A stretch of DNA of 64,000 nucleotides from JAFGXF01 sp963732595 (GCA_963732595.1 CAVSZZ010000002.1:1054001-1118000), one strand, 5' to 3'; positions 26,691-37,185 are shown, numbered from the stretch's first letter. Notes: generated by a model from the letters alone, not told the origin. Program-made: numbers and translations.

Positions 26691-28598
26691 ATGACTGTTG
26701 TTGATGAAATCAAGAGCCGCCTCGATCTTGTCGATCTCGTATCCGAGAACGTCAAGCTGAAGAAGTCCGGTAAAAACTATACCGGTTTCTGCCCATTTCA
26801 TTCCAATACGAAAACCCCGGCATTCGTGGTCTTTTCGGATACCGGCACATGGCGCTGTTTCGGACAATGCAATGAGGGAGGGGATATCTTCCGGTATGTC
26901 ATGAAACGCGAAGGATGGGATTTTGCCCAAGCCCTTAAATATTTGGCAGAACGCGCCGGGATTCAGCTTCAACCAGCCACACCTGAAAGCCGTGCGGCTG
27001 ATGAGGCCGGTGATCGTCAACGTAAGTTGCTGGAAGATGCCGTGATATTCTACCGGCACCAATTAATCAACACGCCGGAGGGGCGCAAGGCACTGCAATA
27101 TCTGAACAACCGTAATCTAAAGGATGGTATCCTGGACACCTTTGGAATCGGATATGCGCCAAACAGCAATGATGCTATTTTGAGCCACTTTCGGACTCGT
27201 GGTGTATCAGATGATGAACTGGTGGACTCCGGTCTGGTGAGCAGGCGCGATAACGGACAGCTGTTTGACCGCTTCCGTAATCGCATCCTGTTCCCCATCC
27301 GAACTGCCGAAGGAAAGATGGCAGGATTTGGCGGTCGTATCCTGGATCCGAATGACGTTCCTAAGTTCCTAAACTCCCCCCAAACATTGATCTTCGATAA
27401 GGGACACTTATTATACGGTTTGGATGTGGCACGCAAGCCCATCCGGGCTGCAAACCAGGTGGTTATCGTCGAGGGCTACCTGGATGTCCTTGCATTGCAC
27501 CAGGCTGGTTTTTCCAACGCTGTATCTCCTATGGGGACTGCACTGACTGAGGATCAATTGCGCCTGGTAAAAGGTTTAACCCGCCGCATTGTTCTGGCGC
27601 TCGATCCGGATACTGCGGGTATCAACGCCACCCTGCGCGGGCTGGATACAGCCCGGCAGGCACTGGATCATACAGCTGACCGTGTTTTCGATGTGCGTGG
27701 ATTGATGCATCAGGAAGCCCGACTCGAGGCGGATATCCGTGTAGCCTCCATGCCGGACAGCCTGGACCCGGATGACGTCGTGACCCGTGATCCTGGTGAG
27801 TGGGAGAGGTTAATCGCCAATGCCAAACACATCATTACGCATGTGATCGACACCGTGATCGTTGACAAGAACCTTGAAGACCCACGGGTGAAGCGGGAGA
27901 TCGCGTCCCAGGTTCTGCCTTTGATCCAAGATGTTGCTAATCCGATCGAACGAGATGGGTTCCGCCAACAACTGGCACGGGTCATCCGGGTCGATGAACG
28001 CACACTGACAACAACCCGAAATGCACCACCGGTAATCACGCAAGCGGCACAAACGGTCTGATCAGGAATTCCCCCTCAGGCGCCGGTCACGATCAAGGTC
28101 GAGCCAGGATGCCCCACTGGAAAAATATATCCTGGGTTCTTTGCTGGGTGATCCGGAATTGATCTACCGTCTCGACCGCGAACTGCAAAGCAATGGTCTC
28201 AAGAGTGTCGGAGAAGACGATTTTCCTGATACGGATTTCCGTGGTTTGTTTGATGTGATCCATAAAGCCATCGATCAGGCGCAGATTAGACCCAAAGCAA
28301 TTCATCCAGGAAAGGCTCCCCCAAGCCTTGTGACACTTGCGGATGAGATTACGGATGCCGATTGATGCGACCGATTATCAAAAGCTAAGGCATGTTGAGG
28401 AGCTGCATCGGGCTGTCATCAGATTAAGACGCAATACGGTGAACGCAAATCTTCTGCAACTAAAATTTCTACAAGAAGAGACCCAGTCTGGTGAGGATTG
28501 GAGAAATCTGCCCTATCAGAGTCTTGGTCGTCCAGTATACCCAAATGCGCGACAAGCTGGATCGGGCGATGGGGAACACACGTATCCGGGAAGCCTAA
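26691..28598 (+). pseudogene. dnaG: DNA primase DnaG, broken by three +1 frameshifts
   Basis: Synthesises RNA primers at the fork. In the first frame: the zinc finger CPFHSN...CFGQC (about 34-65), the primase core, and the TOPRIM motifs VVIVEGYLDVLALHQAG and LALDPDTAG. That frame ends at 28061. The normal helicase-binding C-terminus continues in the next frame (LEKYILGSLLGDPELIYRL, 28108 onward). It then shifts again at about 28363 (one extra T, after ITDAD) and once more at about 28526 (one extra G), ending at TAA 28598 with NTRIREA. Restored length is about 634 residues, normal for the family. Since dnaG is essential, sequencing insertions are as likely as decay. The sigma factor gene follows 23 bases later, the classical macromolecular-synthesis order. 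Confidence 0.85.
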
Positions 28599-28621
28599 AA
28601 AATCATCTATGGTATATTAAC

Positions 28622-30268
28622 ATGACCATGAGGGACAAAGCCAGCTCGGGCGGTGAAGATAAGAAATCGAAAAAGCGATCTGCTACCTCGCCAAAAAGGG
28701 GGCAAAGCCAGCAGCGAATCGACCGCATTGATGAAGAACAGCTTATTCCAGAGGATGAAATTTCAACACCTGGTGTAGACAGCAACGGTATTCTTAAGGA
28801 AGAACCGGATGTTAAGGAGCTTGCCCAAACCGCACTGGAGTGGGGCGATATTGTTACTGAAGATACCCTTGAAATCCTTTCAAATCCGGTAATAGCTATT
28901 GAGTTGGCTGAGGACCCGGTTCGCCTTTATCTAAAGGAAATCGGGCAGATACACCTTTTGGATGTTGGCAGTGAATTCCGCCTGGCGACCTGTGTGGAAG
29001 CGCAGCGTCATCTGGAATCACTCTGGCCGTCACCAGTAATCATTGAGGACGATCAGGCTTTTCTAAAAATTTTCACGGCTGTCTATACCGAGCTGGTTGA
29101 ATCCATTTCGAAGCTTGAAAAGTCTCTACCGAGGCAGGACCTTGTTCTTCCCGATTATGGATTAATGCTGGCAGAGGCACAGAGGCTGCGCCGACAGATG
29201 CATACGGATGTGCCCTCGTACACGCGTTCTTATTTTGATAATGGTGACCTGTGGGGTAAGAATGCCACCTGGGATAAATTTGTGAGTGGGATTTACCGCA
29301 TTTTCCTATGCATGTATATCATTCCATCAAAGCAGGCGAATTTGGTCCTAAAGCACTACGCGGAGAAGCACATCCTTCCGACCCCCAGAAGTATTGCGAA
29401 GACATTCTCCCCGGAGGATGAGCTTGAAGCTGAGGCTGATGCAATCCGCAGGCGGGCTGATGATGCCAACCAGATCCTGATTCGAGCGAATTTACGGCTG
29501 GTGGTTAGTATTGCCAAGCGTTATCTTGGCCGGGGTATATCCTTCCTGGATCTAATTCAGGAGGGTAATCTTGGCTTGCTGAGGGCTGTCAACAAGTTCG
29601 ACCCGACCCGTGGATTCAAATTCAGTACTTACGCGACCTGGTGGATTCGTCAGTCGATCAGCCGGCACATCGCAGAACAGGCAAGGACGATACGAATCCC
29701 TGTTCACCTCTTCGAATCGATCACCCGTATCATGCGTGTACAACGTAGCATGGTACAGCGGTTGGGTCGAGAACCAACCTTGGAGGAACTGGCCCTCGAA
29801 GGTGGTTTCCTGAGCGAAGAAGACACCATTGCGATCACGAACACCAGAAAGGCGGGGGGAGCCATCAATCCGGAGTTGCAGAAACGTTGGATGTGGGCTG
29901 CCAGTAAGGTACAGAAAATCCTGCAATCCGCTGAGGAACCTATATCACTCGAACACCCGGTTGGGGATGAAGATAGCAGCCAGTTAGGTGACTTCATTGA
30001 AGATAGTGATGCGTTGGAACCAATGGATGCTGCATCGCGGGAAATGTTACGCGAGCAGGTCCAATCCGCGTTGGCAGCCCTCTCTGAGCGGGAACGCCAG
30101 GTATTGGAGCTGCGCTTCGGGCTTGTGGATGGACGGGACCATACGTTGGAAGAGGTCAGTAGATACTTTAACGTAACACGTGAACGCATTCGTCAGATCG
30201 AGGCCAAAGCTTTACGAAAATTAAGGCATCCCACCCGCAGCAAGCACCTGCGGGAATATTTGGGATGA
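28622..30268 (+). CDS. rpoD: Primary RNA polymerase sigma factor (RpoD/SigA)
   Basis: Group 1 sigma-70. The start at ATG 28622 (MTMRDKAS) is preferred; the open frame upstream to 28337 is really the tail of dnaG. After a ~90-residue acidic/basic N-terminal region comes region 1.2 (DPVRLYLKEIGQI). Region 2 follows with RLVVSIAKRYLGRGISFLDL, FKFSTYATWWIRQSI and the -10-melting aromatic residues. Region 3 follows, and region 4 ends the protein with VLELRFGLVDG and VTRERIRQIEAKALRKL. About 548 residues, with a ~130-residue non-conserved stretch between 1.2 and 2.1. The ribosome site is weak, so translation may depend on the upstream frame. Confidence 0.95.
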   Translation: MTMRDKASSGGEDKKSKKRSATSPKRGQSQQRIDRIDEEQLIPEDEISTPGVDSNGILKEEPDVKELAQTALEWGDIVTEDTLEILSNPVIAIELAEDPVRLYLKEIGQIHLLDVGSEFRLATCVEAQRHLESLWPSPVIIEDDQAFLKIFTAVYTELVESISKLEKSLPRQDLVLPDYGLMLAEAQRLRRQMHTDVPSYTRSYFDNGDLWGKNATWDKFVSGIYRIFLCMYIIPSKQANLVLKHYAEKHILPTPRSIAKTFSPEDELEAEADAIRRRADDANQILIRANLRLVVSIAKRYLGRGISFLDLIQEGNLGLLRAVNKFDPTRGFKFSTYATWWIRQSISRHIAEQARTIRIPVHLFESITRIMRVQRSMVQRLGREPTLEELALEGGFLSEEDTIAITNTRKAGGAINPELQKRWMWAASKVQKILQSAEEPISLEHPVGDEDSSQLGDFIEDSDALEPMDAASREMLREQVQSALAALSERERQVLELRFGLVDGRDHTLEEVSRYFNVTRERIRQIEAKALRKLRHPTRSKHLREYLG

Positions 30269-30357
30269 AAATCATGACAAATGTCCTGTGGTAGATGATT
30301 CGCATAAAAATGCCTTGTGATATACTGCCATTCTTGCACCTATAGGATAAAACATAA

Positions 30358-30714
30358 ATGATGCAGGAATACCTCCCTTTGGTCATCCTAATAACGGTAG
30401 CGACTGGGCTGGGCTTCATAGCCGTGTTGATCGGCATGATCTTTGGTCCCAGACGGCCAACCAAGCAAAAAGGGCAGCCCTATGAATCGGGTATGACTCC
30501 TTATGGACCTGGAACACGGCGTATGAATGTTCGCTATTACCTGGTTGCGGTCCTTTTCATACTATTCGATATTGAAATTATCTTCTTCCTGCCCTGGGCG
30601 GTTGTGTTTAAGAACCTGGGACTTTTCGGACTAATCGAAATGATCCTCTTCACCGTCATTGTGCTGATCGGATTTATCTATGCCTGGGCGAAGGGGGCGC
30701 TCGAATGGGAGTAG
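30358..30714 (+). CDS. nuoA: NADH-quinone oxidoreductase subunit A
   Basis: First gene of a complete 14-gene complex I operon. 118 residues, three membrane helices, with the conserved loop QPYESGMTPYGPGTRR between helix 1 and 2, and FDIEIIFFLPWA in helix 2. It overlaps nuoB by 10 bases. The start has ATG ATG in tandem. Membrane arm subunit near the quinone site. A possible TATACT -10 lies about 40 bases upstream but lacks a clear -35. Confidence 0.96.
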   Translation: MMQEYLPLVILITVATGLGFIAVLIGMIFGPRRPTKQKGQPYESGMTPYGPGTRRMNVRYYLVAVLFILFDIEIIFFLPWAVVFKNLGLFGLIEMILFTVIVLIGFIYAWAKGALEWE

Positions 30715-31187
30715 AGCAAAAACTGGGTGATATGGGTGTGATCACCACCTCGCTTGAGAGTGCAGTTAACTGGTCGCGTACGCGCTCCATGTGGCCGATG
30801 CTATACGGTCTGGCCTGTTGTGCTATTGAGATGATGGCTGCACAGGCGTCCCATTATGACCTCAGCCGTTTCGGAATGGAATTGATGCGCGCCAGCCCGC
30901 GACAGGCTGATTTGATGATTGTCGCCGGCCGGGTTTCCCGCAAGATGGCGCCCGTACTGCGTAATCTATACGACCAGATGCCGGACCCCAAATGGGTCAT
31001 CGCGATGGGCGATTGTGCTTCCTGTAGCGGTGTATTCAACAATTACGCCATCCTTCAAGGTGTAGACGAAATTGTTCCGGTGGCTGTTTATGTGGCCGGG
31101 TGCCCACCCAAACCGGAAGGCTTGATTCATGCCATCGTAACTCTGCATGATGAGATATCAAAAGAGAAGTTATCGCGTTGGTCATAG
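30705..31187 (+). CDS. nuoB: NADH-quinone oxidoreductase subunit B
   Basis: Carries the terminal N2 [4Fe-4S] cluster that reduces quinone. The ligand pair ACCAIEMM (tandem cysteines), the GDCASCSG segment and the YVAGCPPKPE cysteine are all present. 160 residues, full length. Overlaps nuoA. Confidence 0.97.
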   Translation: MGVEQKLGDMGVITTSLESAVNWSRTRSMWPMLYGLACCAIEMMAAQASHYDLSRFGMELMRASPRQADLMIVAGRVSRKMAPVLRNLYDQMPDPKWVIAMGDCASCSGVFNNYAILQGVDEIVPVAVYVAGCPPKPEGLIHAIVTLHDEISKEKLSRWS

Positions 31188-31209
31188 CTGGATAGGATGA
31201 TCTTTTGAG

Positions 31210-31722
31210 ATGAACAAAAAACTGCAAACCGCCATAAATGCGCTGGAGACCCGATTTGGTGGTACACCCAGTGAGTTTAGGGACGAACAAACGGTCATGA
31301 TAGAACCCGATCAGATCGTGGCCGCCAGCCGCTATCTTAAGGATGAAGCCGGATTTGAGATGCTGCTGGATATCACCGCAGTGGATTATTGCCCGCAGGT
31401 AAAGGGTCGTTTTCATCTGGTCTATCATTACTTATCGATAAAGAATGCTCAAATCCTTGTGCTGCGAGTCCCTCTGGATGGGGATGCCCCTGCAATCAAG
31501 ACGCTTGAAGGCGTTTATCCCAATGCGAACTGGTATGAGCGCGAGATTTGGGATCTGATGGGTATCCATTTTTCCGGGCATCCAGACTTGCGGCGCATCC
31601 TTCTTCCCGCTGATTGGGAGGGGCATCCCCTGCGTAAGGATCACCCGTTGGGATACGAAGAGGTCCAGTTTAGTTTCAATTTTGACGAGATTGGTAAAAC
31701 CAAGAGCCACCCGATGGATTAA
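31210..31722 (+). CDS. nuoC: NADH-quinone oxidoreductase subunit C
   Basis: Structural subunit of the peripheral arm (30-kDa type). 170 residues, with the conserved YPNANWYEREIWDLMGI and GHPDLRRILLP...GHPLRKDHPL segments. Its stop TAA directly abuts the nuoD start. Confidence 0.96.
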   Translation: MNKKLQTAINALETRFGGTPSEFRDEQTVMIEPDQIVAASRYLKDEAGFEMLLDITAVDYCPQVKGRFHLVYHYLSIKNAQILVLRVPLDGDAPAIKTLEGVYPNANWYEREIWDLMGIHFSGHPDLRRILLPADWEGHPLRKDHPLGYEEVQFSFNFDEIGKTKSHPMD

Positions 31723-32955
31723 ATGATGATCAAACCACCGGTGGCTTCCATGGATCAAATCAAACACCTCGTTTCGGAACGAGCAGTTACCGGCGAGACC
31801 ATGCTTCTGAATATGGGTCCACAGCACCCTTCGACGCATGGTGTCCTGCGGCTATTGCTCGAGCTGGACGGAGAGATCATTGTTAACTGCATTCCTGATA
31901 TTGGTTTCCTTCACACCGGCATAGAAAAGAACATGGAAGCCAAAACTTACCAAAAGGCCGAGGTGATGACCGACCGGATCGATTACATGTACACCATGGG
32001 TAATAATCTGGTCTATTGTCTGGCGGTGGAAAAACTAATCGGATTGGATGTGCCTGAGCGGGCTGAGTACTTGCGGGTCATCCTTGCGGAACTATCACGT
32101 TTGCAGTCCCACCTGTTGTGGATCGGCACATCGGCGATGGATCTCGCAGCCATGTCGGTTTTCCTATATGCCATGCGCGAACGCGAGATGGTTCTGGATG
32201 TTTTCGAACTGGTTTCTGGGCAGCGCATGATGACAACATACATCCGGCCAGGCGGGCTTTGGCGCAATCCCCCTGAGGGTTTTGAGGCGGCCGTACGGGA
32301 GATCCTGAAAGTCTTCCCCAAGCGCATCAAAGAATATGAGTCGTTGCTGACCCGCAACCCGCTCTTCCGCGACCGGACGATCGGGATCGGACCCATCTCC
32401 ATTGAGGATTGCATTCGCCAGGGTGTTACCGGCCCAATTATCCGCGGCTCGGGCCTGGCTTATGATCTGCGCAAGGCACGACCGTACAGCGCCTACTCCC
32501 GCTTTGATTTCGACATCCCCACCCAGACCGGGGGTGACTGCTACGCACGCTACCTGGTGCGGGTTGAGGAAATGCGCCAATCGTTACGGATTATTGAGCA
32601 AGCGCTCGATCATTTACCGAAAGGTCCCTTTCGCTCAGACAACCGCAAGTTCATTCCACCACCCCGTTCGGAACTGGGTGTCAGCATGGAAGCTCTAATC
32701 CATCATTTCAAACTTTGGACGGAAGGATTCAGTGCACCCCGCGGTTCGGTCTATATTGGCATTGAATCACCCCGTGGGGAGATGGGCGTTTATTTGGAAG
32801 GCGATGGTGGACCGAAGCCGTACCGCGTGCACTACCGTTCACCGTCCTTTATGAATCTTCAGGCATTGCCCTTGATGGCCCGTGGGCATTTTGTGGCAGA
32901 TCTGGTGGGCATCATCGGTAGCATAGATATCGTTTTGGGAGATACTGACCGGTGA
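31723..32955 (+). CDS. nuoD: NADH-quinone oxidoreductase subunit D
   Basis: 49-kDa-type subunit that lines the quinone cavity together with NuoB. The conserved NMGPQHPSTHGVLRL and the C-terminal end IDIVLGDTDR are present, as are GFLHTGIEKNMEAKTY and the YSRFDFDIPTQTGGDCY stretch. 410 residues, separate from nuoC rather than fused. An internal start at MDQIKH (31750) is possible. Stop overlaps the GTG start of nuoE. Confidence 0.97.
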   Translation: MMIKPPVASMDQIKHLVSERAVTGETMLLNMGPQHPSTHGVLRLLLELDGEIIVNCIPDIGFLHTGIEKNMEAKTYQKAEVMTDRIDYMYTMGNNLVYCLAVEKLIGLDVPERAEYLRVILAELSRLQSHLLWIGTSAMDLAAMSVFLYAMREREMVLDVFELVSGQRMMTTYIRPGGLWRNPPEGFEAAVREILKVFPKRIKEYESLLTRNPLFRDRTIGIGPISIEDCIRQGVTGPIIRGSGLAYDLRKARPYSAYSRFDFDIPTQTGGDCYARYLVRVEEMRQSLRIIEQALDHLPKGPFRSDNRKFIPPPRSELGVSMEALIHHFKLWTEGFSAPRGSVYIGIESPRGEMGVYLEGDGGPKPYRVHYRSPSFMNLQALPLMARGHFVADLVGIIGSIDIVLGDTDR

Positions 32956-33467
32956 CCGATTTCATTAAGACGCATCACGTAGAGATTGGGCGGACCCTGG
33001 CAAAGTATCCGAAGGGGCAGGAGCGCTCTGCAGTCATGCCCCTTCTGCACCTTGCCCAGTGCGAGAAAGGTCATATCAGCCGGCACGACATCGAGGCCAT
33101 AGCCGGGGTTGTGAATATCACTTCCACTGAGGTGGCTTCCATCATTGGGTTTTACACGCTCTACCATCCAGAAAATGAAAAAGCCCATTATCGTATCCAG
33201 GTCTGCACCGATCTGGCCTGTGCCCTGCGAGGTGCCGATCAGTTCCTCGCAGAGCTTTGTAAACAGGTTGGGATCAAGCCCGGTGAGACAAGCCCAGATG
33301 GGTTGATCAGTATTGAGGAAGTCACCTGCCTGGCCGGTTGTGACCGGGCGCCGCTGTTCCAGGTGCAGGGGGACGGAATGATCCGTTATCATGAAAATCA
33401 AACTGCCGACAGCGCCGCCCTTGTGATCAACCAACTCCGGAACAGTACCGGAAAAGGTGGAGAATGA
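32952..33467 (+). CDS. nuoE: NADH-quinone oxidoreductase subunit E
   Basis: 24-kDa-type subunit with the N1a [2Fe-2S] cluster. The thioredoxin-like ligands read VCTDLACALRGAD and VTCLAGCDRAP. 171 residues; starts with GTG overlapping the nuoD stop, and its stop overlaps nuoF by ATGA. Confidence 0.95.
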   Translation: MTDFIKTHHVEIGRTLAKYPKGQERSAVMPLLHLAQCEKGHISRHDIEAIAGVVNITSTEVASIIGFYTLYHPENEKAHYRIQVCTDLACALRGADQFLAELCKQVGIKPGETSPDGLISIEEVTCLAGCDRAPLFQVQGDGMIRYHENQTADSAALVINQLRNSTGKGGE

Positions 33468-34702
33468 GCGGTTTTCTGCTCCTGCGCCACCGTAATCATC
33501 CCCAAATCGACACCCTGGAAGGGTATTTGAAGCTGGGTGGTTTTAAAACCTTCATGAAGATCGTTGCAGGCAAGGATCCTATAAGTGTCACTGAGGAAAT
33601 CAAGAGATCCGGCTTGCGCGGTCGTGGTGGGGCTGGTTTCCCCACCGGCATCAAGTGGTCCTTTCTGCCCAATGACATCACCCCACATTACGTGGTGGCG
33701 AATGCCGATGAGTCGGAGCCGGGCACCTTCAAGGATCGCGAGATCATGGAGAAGAATCCCTATCAATTCCTGGAAGGATTGATGATCGCCTGTTACGCGG
33801 TTAGAGCCAATCTTGGATATGTCTACCTGCGTGGTGAGTTCTGGCAGTTGGCCAGACATCTGGAGGAGTGCATCAGCGAGCTGCGCAAGCAGGGTTTGCT
33901 GGGTAAAAAGCTGTTTGGTGGTGATTACACTCTGGATTTACATACCCACCTGGGTGCCGGGGCCTACATTTGTGGTGAGGAGACTGCCCTGTTGGAATCC
34001 CTGGAAGGTCGACTGGGGCAGCCACGCCTTCGCCCACCTTACCCGGCTGTTTTTGGCTTGTATGGCAAGCCGACTGTTATCAACAATGTTGAAACCCTGA
34101 CAAATGTGCCACTGATTATTGAGAAGGGTGCTGAATGGTATCGGAAATACGGCACCGAGAAGAGCCCGGGTATCAAGATATTCAGCCTATCGGGTAACGT
34201 GATGAAACCAGGCAACTATGAGCTGCCGCTTGGGACGACCTTCAGGGAGTTGATCTATACCCATGGGGGTGGATTGAAGCCCGGACACAAAGTGAAAGCC
34301 ATCCTGCCCGGTGGGGCGTCATCTATTGTTATAAAAGCCACCCCCAGAGCATTGGATACCTCCATGGACTATGAATCCGTGGCAAGCCTGGGATCGGCTC
34401 TTGGATCGGCCTCCGTGATCGTGGTGGATGATTCGGTCAGCATGCTCTGGGTGACGAAGAAGATCATCCATTTCTTCCGCCACGAATCGTGTGGGAAATG
34501 CACACCCTGCCGCGAGGGCACCTTCTGGATGGATCAGATCCTACACCATACGAAAAGCGACAAATTGAGCTCCCGGGACCTCGAATTGATCAAGACTGTA
34601 GCGGATCAGATCAGGAACAAGTGTCTGTGTCCGCTTGGCGAGTTTTCCATCATGGCCCTGGCATCATCCATCGAACAATTTCCCGAGGATTTTCGGAGCT
34701 AA
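33464..34702 (+). CDS. nuoF: NADH-quinone oxidoreductase subunit F
   Basis: Binds NADH, FMN and cluster N3. The glycine-rich RGRGGAGFPTGIKW binds FMN, GAYICGEETALLESLEG is the NADH region, and SCGKCTPCREGT with the later CPLGEF gives the four [4Fe-4S] ligands. 412 residues. Its presence with nuoE and nuoG means the complex takes electrons from NADH rather than from ferredoxin alone. Confidence 0.97.
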   Translation: MSGFLLLRHRNHPQIDTLEGYLKLGGFKTFMKIVAGKDPISVTEEIKRSGLRGRGGAGFPTGIKWSFLPNDITPHYVVANADESEPGTFKDREIMEKNPYQFLEGLMIACYAVRANLGYVYLRGEFWQLARHLEECISELRKQGLLGKKLFGGDYTLDLHTHLGAGAYICGEETALLESLEGRLGQPRLRPPYPAVFGLYGKPTVINNVETLTNVPLIIEKGAEWYRKYGTEKSPGIKIFSLSGNVMKPGNYELPLGTTFRELIYTHGGGLKPGHKVKAILPGGASSIVIKATPRALDTSMDYESVASLGSALGSASVIVVDDSVSMLWVTKKIIHFFRHESCGKCTPCREGTFWMDQILHHTKSDKLSSRDLELIKTVADQIRNKCLCPLGEFSIMALASSIEQFPEDFRS

Positions 34703-34705
34703 CGC

Positions 34706-37180
34706 ATGCCGAAGCAGATCTCGCTGATCATCGACAACCTGCCGGTCAGTGCAACGGAAAACACACTGATCGTGGATGCTGCCAAGCGTGCAGGCATCGA
34801 TATTCCCGTGTTTTGCTATCATCCCAAGATGAAGCCGGTTGGCATGTGCCGGCAATGTCTGGTTGAAGTCGGGCGGCCGGTCATCGACCGGGTCACTGGT
34901 AAACCGGTCAGCGAACCGGATGGCTCCGCCAAGATCAGCTTTGGTGTCAAGCTTGAGACGGCGTGCACCACACCGGTCTCCGAAGGCATGGTGGTCCGAA
35001 CCAATAGCGATAAAGCAATTGCCGCCCGCAAGGAGATCCTGGAATTCCTGTTAACCTCCCACCCACTGGATTGCCCGGTGTGTGACAAGGGTGGCGAGTG
35101 TCCTCTCCAAAACCTGACACTGCGTTATGGTCCGGCGAAAAGCCGTTTCAAGATGGATGACAAGAAACACCTGGCCAAGAATGTCCCATTGGGCGAACTG
35201 ATCTACCTGGATCGTGAACGCTGCATCCAGTGCGGGCGTTGCGTCCGCTTCCAAATGGAGGTGGCTGGAGACCCGGTCATCGGCTTTGACCAGCGCGGGC
35301 GCTCGACCCAGATTATCACCTGTTCTGAGCCCGGCTTTGATTCCATTTTCTCAGGTAATACTACCGATATATGCCCGGTTGGGGCGTTAACCAGCGCGGA
35401 TTTTCGTTTTGGTGCCCGGCCATGGGAATTGAAGTCGCGCGAGTCTCTGTGCACACACTGCCCGGTGGGTTGCAATATTTCAATAGATATCCGGCGTGAG
35501 GCGAAAAGCGATGGCGAGGTCGTGGTTAAAAGGATCATGCCACGCCAGAATGAAGCCGTCAACGGCATCTGGATATGCGATAAAGGCCGCTTTGTGCATC
35601 ATTTCGTAGACCCGCATAACCGCATCCTAAAACCGTTCGTTCGCAAATCCAATCAACTCAGCCCGGTTTCATTGGAATCGGCGCTGGATGCAGTGGCAAA
35701 GAGAATTCGCCGTAAGGATGCCCGACTGGTGACACTGGCAGGTGGCCGCCTGGCGAATGAAGACCTCTATAACCTGAAGCAACTGACCCACAAAGCTCAT
35801 GGCAGGGCATTTTTGTATGGCAATATAGCCGGTGGTGGAATAACAAGCCAGATCGGTCTGACACCGGATACCCGATTGGAAGACCTGAATGCGGAGAGTG
35901 TTATCCTGGTAATTGCCAGCGATCTGCATGAAGAAGCCCCTCTTTACTGGCTGCGGGTCAAGCAAGCGGTCGAGCGAGGCGCCACTCTGATCGTGCTCAA
36001 TGGGCGTAAGACCCGTCTGGACAGCCTCGCAACATATGTCATTCATTATCGGTATGGCCAGGAGACTCGTACGATCACCGGTCTCTTGAAAGGCAAGGAC
36101 GCAGCCGCCCGGGTGATTAAGAAGGCGCAGGGGTTGGTGATCTTCATAGGCAGCGATGGACTGAGTCCAAAAACGTCCGGAGCTGTCATGGGATCCGCAG
36201 CAAAGCTCTTGACCTCCACCGGCTTAATAGGAAAATCCGGTAGTGGGCTCGTGGCGGTCTGGGGGAGCGCGAATACCCAGGGTGCCTGGGAAATGGGATA
36301 TGAGCTTCCAGGAGACCTTGAAAAGACGATTCGTGGTGCCGACACCCTGATCGTCGCCGGAGCCGACCCATTGGGAGACTTCCCTGATTTGATGGAAGCA
36401 TTCCAGTCGGTTAAATTCCTGATCGTGCTGGAACTCGCCATGACCCCCACGGCTGAACTTGCAGATGTGGTCATCCCGGTGGCTGCTTTTACTGAGCGGG
36501 AAGGCACCTTCACCTCAGCCGAAAGGCGAGTTCAGATATTTCATACGGCAATCGATGCCCGACCGGGCGTCCTTCCGGACCACACCCTGGTTGCGATGCT
36601 GGGAGACCGCCTGGGTATCCAGTTATCGGAAAGCGCAGAGGGGGTTTTTGCAAGTATTGGGAAAGCGCACCCTGCATTTAAAGGTATGACCTATGAGTCA
36701 TTATCCGTTGTACCAGAGCAATGGCCGGTTGTGGGCGGAAAAAGCAAATACTTCAGCGGAACAGTTACTGCGAACAACCTGGGTGTGGGTGCGCGACTGC
36801 CGCTCATTGGCAGTATCAAGAAGATAACCGTAGAGACCGGAAAACCGGTTGATTACAGCAGTCGGAAATTATGGGCAGTCCCAATTACATGCCTGTACGA
36901 TCATGGCAACACCATACAGTACAGCCAGTTGCTTGAGAAACGAATGGCCCAATTCGAGATCAAGATTCACCCGGATACAGCTGCAGCACTGGATATCCAG
37001 GCTGGGGCTGTCATCCTCTCGTTTGGTAAGCACCACCAGCCAGTGGCCTGCGTCTTGGATAAGGCTGCACCGAAAGGCTTTGTGCTGGTTCCACGCAGTG
37101 CTGGTATTCCCATCGGAGAAGTTGGTGAGGCCAGACTGGTCATGGCTGCGACCGAAAGCCAGAAGAGGAGAAACAGGTAA
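34706..37180 (+). CDS. nuoG: NADH-quinone oxidoreductase subunit G
   Basis: Large Fe-S subunit with a molybdopterin-oxidoreductase-like C-terminal domain. The N-terminal [2Fe-2S] ligands read CYHPKMKPVGMCRQC. A histidine-cysteine region HPLDCPVCDKGGECPLQ, CIQCGRCVRF and DICPVGAL follow, and the N7-type extra cluster is CTHCPVGCNI. 824 residues; the C-terminal part is probably non-catalytic. Confidence 0.96.
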   Translation: MPKQISLIIDNLPVSATENTLIVDAAKRAGIDIPVFCYHPKMKPVGMCRQCLVEVGRPVIDRVTGKPVSEPDGSAKISFGVKLETACTTPVSEGMVVRTNSDKAIAARKEILEFLLTSHPLDCPVCDKGGECPLQNLTLRYGPAKSRFKMDDKKHLAKNVPLGELIYLDRERCIQCGRCVRFQMEVAGDPVIGFDQRGRSTQIITCSEPGFDSIFSGNTTDICPVGALTSADFRFGARPWELKSRESLCTHCPVGCNISIDIRREAKSDGEVVVKRIMPRQNEAVNGIWICDKGRFVHHFVDPHNRILKPFVRKSNQLSPVSLESALDAVAKRIRRKDARLVTLAGGRLANEDLYNLKQLTHKAHGRAFLYGNIAGGGITSQIGLTPDTRLEDLNAESVILVIASDLHEEAPLYWLRVKQAVERGATLIVLNGRKTRLDSLATYVIHYRYGQETRTITGLLKGKDAAARVIKKAQGLVIFIGSDGLSPKTSGAVMGSAAKLLTSTGLIGKSGSGLVAVWGSANTQGAWEMGYELPGDLEKTIRGADTLIVAGADPLGDFPDLMEAFQSVKFLIVLELAMTPTAELADVVIPVAAFTEREGTFTSAERRVQIFHTAIDARPGVLPDHTLVAMLGDRLGIQLSESAEGVFASIGKAHPAFKGMTYESLSVVPEQWPVVGGKSKYFSGTVTANNLGVGARLPLIGSIKKITVETGKPVDYSSRKLWAVPITCLYDHGNTIQYSQLLEKRMAQFEIKIHPDTAAALDIQAGAVILSFGKHHQPVACVLDKAAPKGFVLVPRSAGIPIGEVGEARLVMAATESQKRRNR

Positions 37181-37185
37181 CCGGT

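Noticed and set aside
28036..28540. Programmed +1 frameshifting as explanation of the dnaG breaks
   Set aside because: Three sites in one gene share no slippery codon or stop-context pattern, and identical-sign breaks occur in two unrelated genes, so error or mutation is more likely.
28337..28621. Extended N-terminus of the sigma factor back to 28337
   Set aside because: This stretch translates as the end of DnaG in the same frame by chance and then as non-conserved residues; the sigma gene itself starts with MTMRDK at 28622.
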